A stretch of DNA of 19,101 bases from Nitrospinaceae bacterium (GCA_029937655.1 JAPYPK010000023.1:1-19101), one strand, 5' to 3'. Shown: positions 1-9,052, numbered from the stretch's first letter. Program-made: numbers and translations. The notes: a model not told the origin generated them from the sequence alone.

Positions 1-1
1 T

Positions 2-139
2 CTCCAAGGTGAATTGTTAAAAATGATTCCAGTATTTTTCAAAAAACAGAAACGAAATTTTGTGCAAGAAGTATGCTTCCAGTTCGTTGCCATCAAGTGT
101 AGTAAAAAATGGGGAAATGGAGAGTTTAGGGTTAGTTAA
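2..139 (+). CDS. Possible C-terminal fragment of an unidentified protein
   Basis: The reading frame is open from the left edge of the window for 45 codons and ends in TAA at 137-139, overlapping the last bases of the convergent methyltransferase-like gene. The visible tail is basic and mildly hydrophobic (for example the run VCFQFVAIKCSKK near its end) and has no recognisable domain. A frame this short could be open by chance, and the opposite strand is also open here from 93 to the edge, so this is only a possibility. The sequence left of the window would decide it. Confidence 0.3.
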   Translation, partial: LQGELLKMIPVFFKKQKRNFVQEVCFQFVAIKCSKKWGNGEFRVS

Positions 140-594
140 AACCAAGTCGAGTTATGGTAGGAAAGGTAGCGACCTCCAAACTTAGAAAGCAAGGCTTTTT
201 CTTCAAGTTGGGCCCGAATGACATTTAGAGGAATAATAAGGACAAATGTGTAAGATATACCAAACGTTGAGCCACAGGCAAAAAATAATCCGAAATGGGT
301 AAATACAATTCCTACATATATGGGATGACGAATAAAGCGGTAAATTCCTTTTGCCACAATTGAATTTGCCTCTGGTAACACCTTCAAGGCCTTGCCAAGA
401 CAGGCCATCCCGGAAACCCAAACCGTCAAGCCCAACATGCCAATAGCTAGGCTGAACGGAACCAACCTTTCGTTGCCAAATCCAAAATTTTTAGGCAAGA
501 AAAATACGATCAAAAGAGGTAGTAGGTAAAGAGATGGAATCAAAAGACTAAAAAGAAACTTTTGATTAGGTGTCAAAGACTTTGGATCGAACAT
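136..594 (-). CDS. Isoprenylcysteine carboxyl methyltransferase/phospholipid methyltransferase-like membrane protein
   Basis: A 152-aa integral membrane protein with about four hydrophobic segments (roughly residues 13-33, 46-66, 92-108 and 112-126). The C-terminal half carries the pattern typical of the ICMT/PEMT-like methyltransferases: GIYRFIRHPIYVG at about 83-95, with Arg-His-Pro at 89-91, then two glutamates at 131-132 followed by KFGGRYLSY. In this fold those elements bind S-adenosylmethionine. Many bacterial members have unknown substrates (lipids, thiols or small molecules), so no substrate is assigned. It is co-directional with and 156 bp downstream of lpxK. No Shine-Dalgarno sequence precedes the ATG. 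The family call is fairly sure; the function is open. Confidence 0.85.
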   Translation of the reverse strand: MFDPKSLTPNQKFLFSLLIPSLYLLPLLIVFFLPKNFGFGNERLVPFSLAIGMLGLTVWVSGMACLGKALKVLPEANSIVAKGIYRFIRHPIYVGIVFTHFGLFFACGSTFGISYTFVLIIPLNVIRAQLEEKALLSKFGGRYLSYHNSTWF

Positions 595-750
595 TTTTTA
601 TGTTTGAGGGATGGATAAATTTTATTCAGGAAATATCTTTATTTTTTTGTCACACGTTTTTATTTTAAAGTTTTGCATGATGTTTGTTACTTTCTTTTTA
701 GAGAAGGTATTCTATTATTTTACCCCGTAATTTCCATGGTTGATTCGGTG

Positions 751-1824
751 TTAGTTCAATACATGTTGATTGAATATTTCTCGCCCCTCTAAAATTTCCA
801 TTTCCAAAGCAACTTTATAAAAAGGAAGAGTGGTTGAACTTAAGTTGACTTTGACAGCATCTTTTTCAGTCGTGAGAATGAACTTTGCCCCTGACTTACG
901 TGCTGAATTTTCAATCTTTCTAATGTCGTTTAGGATGTATTCGTGGTGATCTGGAAACGGATGATAGCAAGACACCCGTGCACCAGATTTTTCTAAAAGC
1001 TTGCGAAAATCATCTGGATTGGCAATTCCAGAAAAAGCTACGACAGGTTGGTCTCGTAGTCGTTTAACATCCAAAACTTCTCCATTATTTAAATTTGAAA
1101 GTGAGTCCAGTCGTAAGGTAGATTTGACAAGTGGAAAACCTTTGATCAATCGTTCGCTAATGCCAGGTGGATAACTCGATCCAGAATATCGAGTGATACA
1201 GACGAAGTTAGCACGACGAGCTTCCTTTTTCGGTTCTCGCAATTCGCCAGCAGGGAAGAGTTGTCCATTGCCAAACGGGCGCCGATGATCAAATAGTAAA
1301 ATATTCATATCTCGTTTCAGAGCCAAGTGTTGGAAACCGTCATCAAGAATCAGAGTATCTACTCCAAAATGTTTTATCGCATACCGTCCAGTTTGATATC
1401 GGTCGCTACCGACTAGTATTGGGACGTTTTTAAGTCGTTTCGCCATCATCACCGCTTCGTCTCCGGCAATTTCAGTTGAAAGCAGGATGTTTTCTCCGTC
1501 ACACACTACGTTGATTTCATTTTTAGTGTTCCCTCCATAGCCTCGTGAAAGAATTCCGGGTTTTCGTCCGTTTCCACGAAGAATTTCCGCTATCATCATA
1601 ACAACCGGAGTTTTGCCTGTCCCTCCGAGGGTCAGGTTGCCAACACTGATGACTCTACATTCAAGTTTATTTGAGGGGAACAGATTACAGTCGTAGGCCC
1701 ACATGCGAAAACAATGACCCCAGAGGTAAAAAAATGAAAACAGTTTTAGTGTCAGGTAAACGGGCAAATGATAAAACTTACGCTTGGGGGAAATAACCCG
1801 GTAATAAAGTCGTTCAAATTTCAT
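751..1824 (-). CDS. lpxK: Tetraacyldisaccharide 4'-kinase (lipid A biosynthesis)
   Basis: LpxK phosphorylates the 4' position of the tetraacyldisaccharide 1-phosphate precursor to give lipid IVA, at the cytoplasmic face of the inner membrane. The 357-aa length is normal. A hydrophobic N-terminal segment (about 20-40) fits its membrane attachment. The Walker A-type loop GGTGKTP is at 67-73, followed by LSRGYGG (92-98), and the family signature DDGFQH is at 161-166. C-terminal TTEKDAVK is also typical. It is divergent from the first waaA gene with only 46 bp between start codons, which groups lipid A phosphorylation with Kdo transfer, the next step. The short shared upstream region has a TAAAAT on the minus strand but no convincing -35 or ribosome binding site. 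Confidence 0.97.
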   Translation of the reverse strand: MKFERLYYRVISPKRKFYHLPVYLTLKLFSFFYLWGHCFRMWAYDCNLFPSNKLECRVISVGNLTLGGTGKTPVVMMIAEILRGNGRKPGILSRGYGGNTKNEINVVCDGENILLSTEIAGDEAVMMAKRLKNVPILVGSDRYQTGRYAIKHFGVDTLILDDGFQHLALKRDMNILLFDHRRPFGNGQLFPAGELREPKKEARRANFVCITRYSGSSYPPGISERLIKGFPLVKSTLRLDSLSNLNNGEVLDVKRLRDQPVVAFSGIANPDDFRKLLEKSGARVSCYHPFPDHHEYILNDIRKIENSARKSGAKFILTTEKDAVKVNLSSTTLPFYKVALEMEILEGREIFNQHVLN

Positions 1825-1832
1825 AAATTCAA

Positions 1833-1861
1833 GTCGTCTATGTGCTTATTTTAGGTATACT
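1833..1861 (+). promoter_or_regulatory. Weak putative promoter of the waaA pair
   Basis: TATACT at 1856-1861 is a good -10 hexamer and would start transcription about 3 nt before the waaA ATG at 1871. No recognisable -35 hexamer lies at the expected distance, so this rests on the -10 and on the same geometry being seen at nadB and the symporter gene. Confidence 0.3.
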
Positions 1862-1870
1862 TTAATTTCT

Positions 1871-3112
1871 ATGAGCTTTATTTATCATACCATCATTGGA
1901 TTTTTCATCCTAGTTGTCTCGCCCGCCATTGCCTTACGAGCTATTTTTAGCTCTAACTTTAGATCTGATTTTTTGAAAAGAATTTTTGGATATAAAATTC
2001 TTAAAACAATGAATGGTTGCATATGGGTTCATGCCGCTTCAGTGGGTGAGGTACGGTTAGGAAAAGTTCTCATTTCAGCGTTAAAAGAAAAAGGGGAGGC
2101 TCGTCCAATTGTTTTATCTACATTTACTTCCGCAGGTTTTGACCAGGCAAAGAAGGAGGACGTGGAACATGTTTTCCGAATGCCTCCAGATTTTGTGCTA
2201 TGGATTAATCCTTTGCTAAAACATTTATGCCCCTCCATTCTTGTTCTTATTGAAGCAGAAATGTGGCCTGGCCTAATTTGTGAATGCAACCGCCGAAAGA
2301 TACCTGTTCTTCTTGCTAATGGACGGATAACTCAAAAATCGGTCGATCGTTATCGGCTGTTTTCTTTTGTTTTTAAATGGGTCGCAAAAAACGTATCTTT
2401 TTTTTCAATGAGAACGAAAACAGATGCTGACCGCGTACTAGGTTTAGGAGTAGATCCAGAGAAAGTGAGAGTGAATGGGAACATCAAGTTCGATGTGCTT
2501 GCATCAGGCGAAGATATTTTTCCGTTAGGAACCCAAGAGTCGAGTTGGGTGGTTTTTGGTTCAACACGACCCGGTGATGAAGGAGTTGCTATGGAGACAA
2601 TTGTAAAGTTGTCTCAAGAATATCCGAGGCTTAAGTTTGTGGTTGCCCCTCGTCATTTAGAGAGATTGCGTGAGGTGAAAGAATTAATGGTGACTTATGG
2701 GCTTGAATTTCAACTTCACTCAGAAAGATTGGGTTCGGGAAATTCTCGTTTGGTTTTGCTAGATCGGCTAGGAGAATTGAACAAATATTACGCCAAAGCT
2801 TGTCTTGCATTTGTTGGAGGCGGCTTCAACCCTAGGTTTGGGGGGCAAAATATTATTGAACCCGCATCTTTTGGTCTGCCAGTTGTGTTTGGAAAACATA
2901 TGAACAACTTTGAAGAGGAGGCGCGTTTGCTGGTAGAATCGGGAGGAGGAATTCAGTTAAATAGCCCTGAAGAATTGCATGGTGTTTTTAACCAACTACT
3001 GGCAGACCAGGAAGAACGACAACGCCTTGGGAAAAAAGCATGGGAAACAGTTGTTGAAAATCGTGGTGCGGTCAATAAAACTATCGAATTGATAACTCGT
3101 TTGGCAAATTAG
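1871..3112 (+). CDS. waaA: 3-deoxy-D-manno-octulosonic acid (Kdo) transferase, copy 1
   Basis: A GT-B glycosyltransferase (family GT30) that transfers Kdo from CMP-Kdo to the lipid A precursor. The 413-aa length is normal. An N-terminal hydrophobic anchor spans about 5-25. HAASVGEV (54-61) contains the expected catalytic-base glutamate at 60. LIEAEMWPG (126-134), NGRIT (150-154), GNIKFD (203-208), GSTRPGDE (230-237), APRHLER (259-265) and GGQNIIEPA (324-332) are the family's conserved blocks in order. In the last block a Gln replaces the more usual His (GGHN), unlike the neighbouring copy. It opens the LPS cluster with the second copy 17 bp downstream. No Shine-Dalgarno sequence is visible; a TATACT lies 9 bp before the ATG. 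Confidence 0.95.
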   Translation: MSFIYHTIIGFFILVVSPAIALRAIFSSNFRSDFLKRIFGYKILKTMNGCIWVHAASVGEVRLGKVLISALKEKGEARPIVLSTFTSAGFDQAKKEDVEHVFRMPPDFVLWINPLLKHLCPSILVLIEAEMWPGLICECNRRKIPVLLANGRITQKSVDRYRLFSFVFKWVAKNVSFFSMRTKTDADRVLGLGVDPEKVRVNGNIKFDVLASGEDIFPLGTQESSWVVFGSTRPGDEGVAMETIVKLSQEYPRLKFVVAPRHLERLREVKELMVTYGLEFQLHSERLGSGNSRLVLLDRLGELNKYYAKACLAFVGGGFNPRFGGQNIIEPASFGLPVVFGKHMNNFEEEARLLVESGGGIQLNSPEELHGVFNQLLADQEERQRLGKKAWETVVENRGAVNKTIELITRLAN

Positions 3113-3129
3113 ATTTCTGAACATTATTT

Positions 3130-4416
3130 ATGATTTTTTTCTACCACCTATTTTCAGTGCTCGTCATGTTGGTGGTTGTTCCTTGCTTTGTTCTTTATTC
3201 ATTTTTTAGTCGAAATAAATGGCGCAGGCTTAGTGACCATTTTGGCTTGGTTTCATTAAGCGACAAGGCAGAAAGCACCTCCAAAACCATCTGGTTCCAC
3301 GCCTTATCTCTGGGGGAAGTAGTTGGCGTTACACCCACTATTCGCCTTCTCAAGAAGAGTAGACCACAAGACCGGATAGTTATTTCCGTAACTACAGATT
3401 CTGGGTTTGAAGCAGCCAAAAGGAAGCTTCCGGATATTGAAAGCATATTTTTTTCCCCCCTTGACTGCTTTGTTTTTACTTTAACTGCTCTCAAAAAAAT
3501 CAAGCCGGATTTATTTGTGTTGGTCGAAACAGGATTTTGGCCTGGGTTCATTCACCTTTTGCATTTGAAAGGGGTGCCCATATTATTATTCAACGGTCGT
3601 ATTTCTTCTCGTTCGATGCGAAAGTACAAGATGTTTAGTTCTTTTTTTTCGAAACAGTTCAACAGGTTTACTATGTTATGTATACAAAATCCTCACAGCA
3701 AAAATAAACTGGAATCGCTTGGTGTTGAGAAGTCTCGCCTTATGGTGGTTGGCGATCCAAAGTTCGACATTCTTTCTAATCCTTCTCAAGAAGAAAGAGG
3801 AAAAACTCGCCAGGAACTTTGTGTTGCGCCACTTTCCATGGTTTGGGTAGCTGGAAGCACGCACGAAGGAGAAGAAACAATCATACTAGACGTTCATAAC
3901 AGGTTAAGGAAAGAATTTGGGAACTTAATTCTGGTTTTAGCTCCGCGCAGGCTGGAAAGGTGTACGCATGTTACTAGAATCATTATGTCAAAAGGAATTA
4001 GTTTTGTGCGTCGGTCAGACCAATTGGATAAAAGTGATCATGATTTTTCCGTTCTTTTATTGGATACCATGGGTGAGCTAACAAAAGTTTATTCAATCTG
4101 CGACCTCGCTTTTGTGGGAAGAAGTTTAATTGCTCCAGGTGGTGGACACAACCTGATTGAGCCTGTTTCTCAAGGCAAGCCAGTTTTATTTGGACCATTT
4201 GTAGAAAATAATCAGCATAATGCAGATGAATTGATTAAAAGTGAGCTTGGCATCCGGGTAAATAATGCAGACGAAATGGAAGCGTCAGCCAAAAGTTGGC
4301 TATCCAATAAAAATGAATTAGCAAAATTGGAAGGAAAGGCAAAAGGGTTCATACTGCATCATCAGGGGGCATCCCGCCGGATGGCTAGTCTTATCGAAAC
4401 CCAACTCAGACATTAA
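3130..4416 (+). CDS. waaA: Kdo transferase family protein, copy 2
   Basis: A second complete GT30-type transferase of 428 aa immediately behind copy 1 and clearly diverged from it. It keeps the N-terminal hydrophobic segment (about 3-25), FHALSLGEV with the catalytic-type glutamate at 63, LVETGFWPG (131-139), NGRIS (155-159), GDPKFDI (208-214), GST (242-244), APRRLER (271-277) and the canonical GGGHNLIEP (337-345). No stop or frameshift interrupts it, so both copies look functional. The low similarity outside the motifs argues against a recent duplication. It may add a second Kdo, or a related sugar, to the product of copy 1; that is inference. It converges on the symporter gene with a 3-bp gap. 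The ATG has no Shine-Dalgarno sequence, so translation may be coupled to copy 1. Confidence 0.93.
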   Translation: MIFFYHLFSVLVMLVVVPCFVLYSFFSRNKWRRLSDHFGLVSLSDKAESTSKTIWFHALSLGEVVGVTPTIRLLKKSRPQDRIVISVTTDSGFEAAKRKLPDIESIFFSPLDCFVFTLTALKKIKPDLFVLVETGFWPGFIHLLHLKGVPILLFNGRISSRSMRKYKMFSSFFSKQFNRFTMLCIQNPHSKNKLESLGVEKSRLMVVGDPKFDILSNPSQEERGKTRQELCVAPLSMVWVAGSTHEGEETIILDVHNRLRKEFGNLILVLAPRRLERCTHVTRIIMSKGISFVRRSDQLDKSDHDFSVLLLDTMGELTKVYSICDLAFVGRSLIAPGGGHNLIEPVSQGKPVLFGPFVENNQHNADELIKSELGIRVNNADEMEASAKSWLSNKNELAKLEGKAKGFILHHQGASRRMASLIETQLRH

Positions 4417-4419
4417 ATA

Positions 4420-5844
4420 TTACGGGTTAACTTGTCTTCGACTTACCCCCCAGATGACAAAAGAAGATAGCAAGAATGCAGGAACTAGTTCGTAAATAAT
4501 GGCGTCTGATAGTCCAGCTGTTTTCCAGGCAACCGTGGTGAAAAACCCAGTCAACATACCACCAATCGCCCCATTGCGAGTTATTTTTTTAGAGTATAGC
4601 GTGAATAGAATTACAGGGCCAAAACTGGCGCCAAGCCCTGACCAAGCGAATAGCACAAACCAAAAAATCACACGTGTGTCCATGAGTGCCACAAGCATCG
4701 CACCTAATCCAATTAAGAATATGGTTAAGCGACTAATTAAAAGAATTCGATTTGGAGTCAGTGAACCATGTATGACTTTGCTATAAATATCGTGTGCCAT
4801 AGCAGAAGCGGCCACAATAATTTGCGCTGAAACTGTTGACATAATTGCAGCGAGAACGCCAGTTAGCACTATAGCAGTGAGAAAAGTAGGCAGGAGATTT
4901 TCAGCAGCAGTTGGGAACAAATGTTCGGCATCAGCCAAACCCGGAAAAAGAACCTGTCCGCAGATACCAAGAAGAATTGCTGAGCTGTACATCAATATTC
5001 CCCAACCAAAAGCTATCCACATGCCTTGTTTAATTGTTTTGGAGTCTTTTGCAGCCATATAGCGGGTGATCACATGTGGTTGACCAGGATAACCGAGTCC
5101 GATACCTAGGAGGCCGAACATTGATCCCAAAAACATGGGTATAGTTTTATTTCCCATCCAGGTAAGGGCTGTTGGGGTAGTTTCGTTAACTTTTTGCACT
5201 ATTACAGAGAACCCACCTAACTCTAGTACAGCAGCAAGGGATAGCACGACCAATCCAACAACCATTATAATTCCCTGAATAAAATCGGTCCAAGCAACAG
5301 CACGAAAACCACCCATCATGGTATAAATTATGATGATGGTTCCGCCTATCGGAATGCTTACAAGATGCGGGATGCCAAAAATGGCATCAAAAGTTTTCCC
5401 AATGGCTAAAAACTGCGCTGCGATGTAGGCCATCATGCAGGCAAAAATTATAATTACGGAAATGATGCGTATAAGGTGAGTGTTGTCAGTAAAGTATGTT
5501 TCAAGGTAATCAGGAATAGTGAGAGTTTTTTTTTCGCGAGAGTGTTTTCTTAATCGTTCGGCAACAAAAAACCAATTCAATGCGTATCCTAGGAGACAAC
5601 CAGGAAAAAACCATAATGCGGAGAGCCCCTCTTTATACGCGAGTCCAACAGTTCCAAGTACTGCCCACGCGCTTTCGGAACTGGCCGTCGAGGATACGGC
5701 GGTAACCCAGGCCTTTAAAGATCGGTTGGCAAGAAAAAAGTCAGTCGGAGAGTAGGTAGAACGGGATACGGTGTAGCCAATCCATAGCATAATTCCCACG
5801 TAAACTATAAATACTGCTCCAATGACTCCAGAAGTGTCCACCAT
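4420..5844 (-). CDS. Sodium/solute symporter (SSS family, PutP-like)
   Basis: A polytopic transporter with about 13 hydrophobic segments, of the sodium:solute symporter family that includes the proline, pantothenate and acetate carriers. Family features include the early Tyr-rich DFFLANRSL segment after the first helix, the AWTDFIQG block in the middle, and the GLLGIGLGYPGQPH region. I chose the ATG at 5844, which gives 474 aa and begins MVDTSGVIG. An upstream TTG at 5880 would extend it by 12 residues, but a TGTTATAAT extended -10 lies between the two starts, so that extension would not be transcribed from this promoter. The substrate cannot be read from sequence. It is convergent with the Kdo transferases and divergent from leuS. 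Confidence 0.93.
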   Translation of the reverse strand: MVDTSGVIGAVFIVYVGIMLWIGYTVSRSTYSPTDFFLANRSLKAWVTAVSSTASSESAWAVLGTVGLAYKEGLSALWFFPGCLLGYALNWFFVAERLRKHSREKKTLTIPDYLETYFTDNTHLIRIISVIIIFACMMAYIAAQFLAIGKTFDAIFGIPHLVSIPIGGTIIIIYTMMGGFRAVAWTDFIQGIIMVVGLVVLSLAAVLELGGFSVIVQKVNETTPTALTWMGNKTIPMFLGSMFGLLGIGLGYPGQPHVITRYMAAKDSKTIKQGMWIAFGWGILMYSSAILLGICGQVLFPGLADAEHLFPTAAENLLPTFLTAIVLTGVLAAIMSTVSAQIIVAASAMAHDIYSKVIHGSLTPNRILLISRLTIFLIGLGAMLVALMDTRVIFWFVLFAWSGLGASFGPVILFTLYSKKITRNGAIGGMLTGFFTTVAWKTAGLSDAIIYELVPAFLLSSFVIWGVSRRQVNP

Positions 5845-5853
5845 AATGTAAGC

Positions 5854-5880
5854 ATTATAACATTGAGAGGATTGTGGCAA
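5854..5880 (-). promoter_or_regulatory. Extended -10 promoter of the symporter gene
   Basis: On the minus strand TGTTATAAT (5862-5854) is a perfect -10 hexamer with the extended TG motif. A TTGCCA at 5880-5875 is a fair -35 but the spacer is only 15 bp, which matters less with an extended -10. The predicted transcription start is about 5847, leaving a leader of about 3 nt before the ATG at 5844. Confidence 0.6.
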
Positions 5881-6022
5881 AAGTTGTTGCCGTGATTTTC
5901 GAGAGTGGGTAGTGATATTTGAGAAGGTCGATTTTTTATATAAATTTCGTTACTATGTCGTTCTTCGAGCAGGGAGTTTATTCTTTCATGGTTTTGATTT
6001 CTAACTTACATAAATAAAAGTA

Positions 6023-8521
6023 ATGTCAGAATACAATTTTAAGTCTATTGAAGTGAAGTGGCAAAGTTATTGGGAAGAAAATAAATCCTTCAAGGCGGAG
6101 CGCGATTCTTCGAAAAAAAAGTATTACCTATTAGAAATGTTTCCTTATCCATCGGGACGCATTCATATGGGTCATGTGCGAAATTACGGAATTGGTGATG
6201 CGATTGCGCGGTTTATGCGTATGAAAGGCTTTAATGTGCTACACCCGATTGGCTGGGATGCATTTGGGTTACCAGCTGAAAATGCTGCTATCCAGAATAA
6301 TACACACCCAGCTCAGTGGACAGAAGATAATATTGCTGCCATGCAAGTACAATTAAGAAGCTTAGGATTTAGTTATGACTGGGACAGGGAGATTGCTACT
6401 TGTCGCCCAGAATATTACCGCTGGAATCAATGGTGTTTTTTAAAGTTCTATGAAAAAGGATTGGTGTACCGAAAAAAATCACAAGTCAATTGGTGTAACA
6501 CTTGTAACACGGTTTTGGCAAATGAACAGGTGATTGATGGATGCTGCTGGCGCTGCGATGGTGAAGCAGAAGATCGATTTCAAGAAGGATGGTTTTTTAA
6601 GATAACAGACTACGCTGACCGATTACTGGATGGTTGCAGGCAGCTATCAGGTAAATGGCCGGAGCAGGTGCTGGCAATGCAAAGCAATTGGATCGGCAAA
6701 AGCTACGGCGCCGAAGTTAATTTTAAGATAAAAGAAAAAAATGAGGTCATCAAGGTTTTTACAACTCGTCCGGACACTCTTTATGGGGCGACATTTATGG
6801 TGTTGGCTCCAGAACACCCACTGGTAAGGAAGTTATCCCTTGGAACAGAACAGGAAATTGCGGTTGAAAAATTTGTAAACAAGGCCAAGCAGGAAGATAA
6901 GGTTACCCGAACCAGTGAAACAGGAGAAAAAAATGGGGTTTTCACCGGAGCATATGCAGTTAATCCACTGACAGGAGAGGATATACCTGTGTGGTGTGCA
7001 AATTTTGTGTTGATGGATTATGGGACTGGAGCAATCATGTCTGTTCCCGCTCACGACCAGCGTGACCTAGATTTTGCGCGCAAGTACGACCTTCCCGTCC
7101 GCATGGTTATCCAACCCGTAGAAGGCCCGCTAGACGAGTCTAATATGACAGAAGCATTTTTTGCTAACGGTGTCATGGTAAATTCAGGTTCATTCAACGG
7201 ACTTTTCAGCGATGAAGCGAAAAGCAAAGTGTGTGAATACCTAGAAAGTACAAAAATTGGTAAGGCTTCGGTGAACTTTCGTTTACGTGATTGGGGGGTA
7301 TCGCGTCAAAGATACTGGGGTACACCGATTCCGATTATCCAGTGCGACGAATGTGGGTTGATACCGGTTCCAGAAGATCAGCTCCCTATTCAATTACCTC
7401 TTGATGTTGACTTGGGTAATCGGGGACAGTCTCCTCTTACAACACTTGCTGAATTTTATAAAACGCAATGTCCTGAATGTGGGAAGTTGGCACGAAGGGA
7501 AACAGACACCTTGGATACCTTTGTATGTTCTTCATGGTATTTTAACCGGTATACATCTCCAGATAATAATCAGGTTGCATTTAATAGTGACGATTTAGAC
7601 TACTGGATGCCGGTAGATCAGTATATCGGCGGCATAGAACACGCGATTCTTCATTTGCTTTATTCGCGGTTTTTTCATCTTGTGTTTAAGGACTTGGGAT
7701 TTATAAAATCTGATGAACCGTTTGACCGTTTGCTGACTCAGGGGATGGTTATTAAGGATGGTGCGAAAATGTCGAAATCGAAAGGCAATGTGGTTGATCC
7801 GGATGAAATTATTCAAAATTATGGAGCTGATACAGCGAGGTTGTTCATTTTGTTTGCCGCTCCACCCGCGAAAGATCTTGAGTGGAACAGTCAAGGCGTG
7901 GAAGGTTGTTATCGTTTTTTAAAACGTGTATGGCGAATTTTTGATGATTTTTTGAGTGATATTAAGGAAGCGGGCTCTATACCTAAAGGTTATGAAACTA
8001 GTTCGAAAGAATTACGGGAGTTGAGGCGTATCACACATGTCACAATTGGTCGTGTGACAGATGATATTCAAACCAGAATGCAGTTTAATACCGCGATTGC
8101 AGCGGTCATGGAGTTTGTGAATCATCTTTACGCTTTTCGCGATAACTGGTTTCTTAAAGACAATAGCGATGGTGCTAGAGCTATAGTTAGGGAAAGTTTT
8201 GACACGCTGATTCTTCTTCTTTCTCCTTTTGCTCCACACATTGCGGAGGAAATGTGGTCGTTGTTGGGGCATAAAACCTCAATAGTCCAAGTGGAGTGGC
8301 CAGTATTTAATAAAGATTTTACGACAACAGAGAAGTTGCTGATCGTAGTTCAACTGAATGGTAAGGTGAGACAAAGAATCACGGTCTCATCAAGTTCAAG
8401 TCAAGAAGATATTAAAAGTATGGCTCTTAATGACAGTAAGATAAAGGAGCAAATAAAAGGTCAGGAAATAAAAAAAGTTATTGTGGTTCCTGGCAAGTTA
8501 GTTAATATTGTGGTGAGATAA
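6023..8521 (+). CDS. leuS: Leucyl-tRNA synthetase
   Basis: A class Ia aminoacyl-tRNA synthetase that charges tRNA-Leu in the cytoplasm. The 832-aa length is normal for the bacterial type. The HIGH motif is HMGH at 48-51 within PYPSGRIHMGHVRNY, and KMSKS is at 582-586 (GAKMSKSKGN). A zinc-binding cysteine cluster (CNTC ... CCWRC) follows the first catalytic segment. The CP1 editing domain is present, with TTRPDTLYGATF and the later YGTGAIMSVPAHDQRD block that hydrolyses mischarged tRNA. A second CxxC pair set (CDEC, CPEC) precedes the LDTFVCSSWY block of the catalytic domain. It leads a tight run with lptE (5-bp gap) and holA. The 142-bp upstream region shows no clear ribosome binding site and no strong promoter. 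Confidence 0.99.
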   Translation: MSEYNFKSIEVKWQSYWEENKSFKAERDSSKKKYYLLEMFPYPSGRIHMGHVRNYGIGDAIARFMRMKGFNVLHPIGWDAFGLPAENAAIQNNTHPAQWTEDNIAAMQVQLRSLGFSYDWDREIATCRPEYYRWNQWCFLKFYEKGLVYRKKSQVNWCNTCNTVLANEQVIDGCCWRCDGEAEDRFQEGWFFKITDYADRLLDGCRQLSGKWPEQVLAMQSNWIGKSYGAEVNFKIKEKNEVIKVFTTRPDTLYGATFMVLAPEHPLVRKLSLGTEQEIAVEKFVNKAKQEDKVTRTSETGEKNGVFTGAYAVNPLTGEDIPVWCANFVLMDYGTGAIMSVPAHDQRDLDFARKYDLPVRMVIQPVEGPLDESNMTEAFFANGVMVNSGSFNGLFSDEAKSKVCEYLESTKIGKASVNFRLRDWGVSRQRYWGTPIPIIQCDECGLIPVPEDQLPIQLPLDVDLGNRGQSPLTTLAEFYKTQCPECGKLARRETDTLDTFVCSSWYFNRYTSPDNNQVAFNSDDLDYWMPVDQYIGGIEHAILHLLYSRFFHLVFKDLGFIKSDEPFDRLLTQGMVIKDGAKMSKSKGNVVDPDEIIQNYGADTARLFILFAAPPAKDLEWNSQGVEGCYRFLKRVWRIFDDFLSDIKEAGSIPKGYETSSKELRELRRITHVTIGRVTDDIQTRMQFNTAIAAVMEFVNHLYAFRDNWFLKDNSDGARAIVRESFDTLILLLSPFAPHIAEEMWSLLGHKTSIVQVEWPVFNKDFTTTEKLLIVVQLNGKVRQRITVSSSSSQEDIKSMALNDSKIKEQIKGQEIKKVIVVPGKLVNIVVR

Positions 8522-8526
8522 ATGGG

Positions 8527-9042
8527 ATGAAATTTCTTTGCGATGCTTTATATTTTCTGATAGTTGCTTTGTTGTTATCGAGTTGCGGTTATCATCTTTC
8601 TGGTTACGGGTCAGCTCTTCCCCCACATATTCGCGCTATCGCGATTCCTGTATTTAAAAATTCTTCGAGCGAACCAAATATTCAAAGAGATGCAACTGAT
8701 GCAATTCGCCGTGCTTTTATCTCGGATGGTCGACTCAAGGTCGCTGACACCAGAGAGGCGGATCTGCTCATGCGTGGAACTCTGACGGACTATCAATTGC
8801 GAGCGGTTGCATTTAACTCCGCAGATTCGGCGGAAGAATATGTTGTGCGCTTGGGAATTCAAGTTGAGGCTTATGATCGGATTAAAAAGAAAATAATTTT
8901 TAATCAGAAATTTACGACTCAATGGGATTTTCGGTCTACCTCCAGTTTAGTAAATTCTGACTCGGCAAAACACACAGCGCTCAAGGAAGCATATTCTGAC
9001 CTTGCTGACAGGTTAGTCAGTATAACAATCGAACGGTTTTAA
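8527..9042 (+). CDS. lptE: LPS-assembly lipoprotein
   Basis: LptE is the outer-membrane lipoprotein that plugs the LptD barrel and helps insert LPS into the outer leaflet. The 171-aa protein starts with a lipoprotein signal peptide (hydrophobic 8-18) and the lipobox LLSSC, with the lipidated cysteine at 20. It is followed by the family hallmark GYHLSG at 21-26. The body has the expected SIPVFKN-like strand (AIPVFKNSSSEP) and ends in a helical segment (ALKEAYSDLADRLVSITIERF). It lies between leuS and holA, a recurrent arrangement in several diderm phyla. A GGTGAG at the end of leuS, about 10 nt before the ATG, can serve as ribosome binding site. Sequence conservation in this family is low, but context and signature agree. 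Confidence 0.92.
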   Translation: MKFLCDALYFLIVALLLSSCGYHLSGYGSALPPHIRAIAIPVFKNSSSEPNIQRDATDAIRRAFISDGRLKVADTREADLLMRGTLTDYQLRAVAFNSADSAEEYVVRLGIQVEAYDRIKKKIIFNQKFTTQWDFRSTSSLVNSDSAKHTALKEAYSDLADRLVSITIERF

Positions 9043-9052
9043 TTAGTTACTG

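Noticed and set aside
1..93. Minus-strand frame open from an ATG at 93 to the left edge
   Set aside because: Only 31 codons, no start signal and no family resemblance; it competes with the plus-strand fragment on the same DNA and neither is secure.
5881..6022. leuS upstream region examined for a T-box, attenuator or leader peptide
   Set aside because: No stem with specifier or anti-terminator pattern, no leucine-rich leader ORF and no terminator hairpin could be found; the AT-rich stretch at 5931-5946 has no matching -35.
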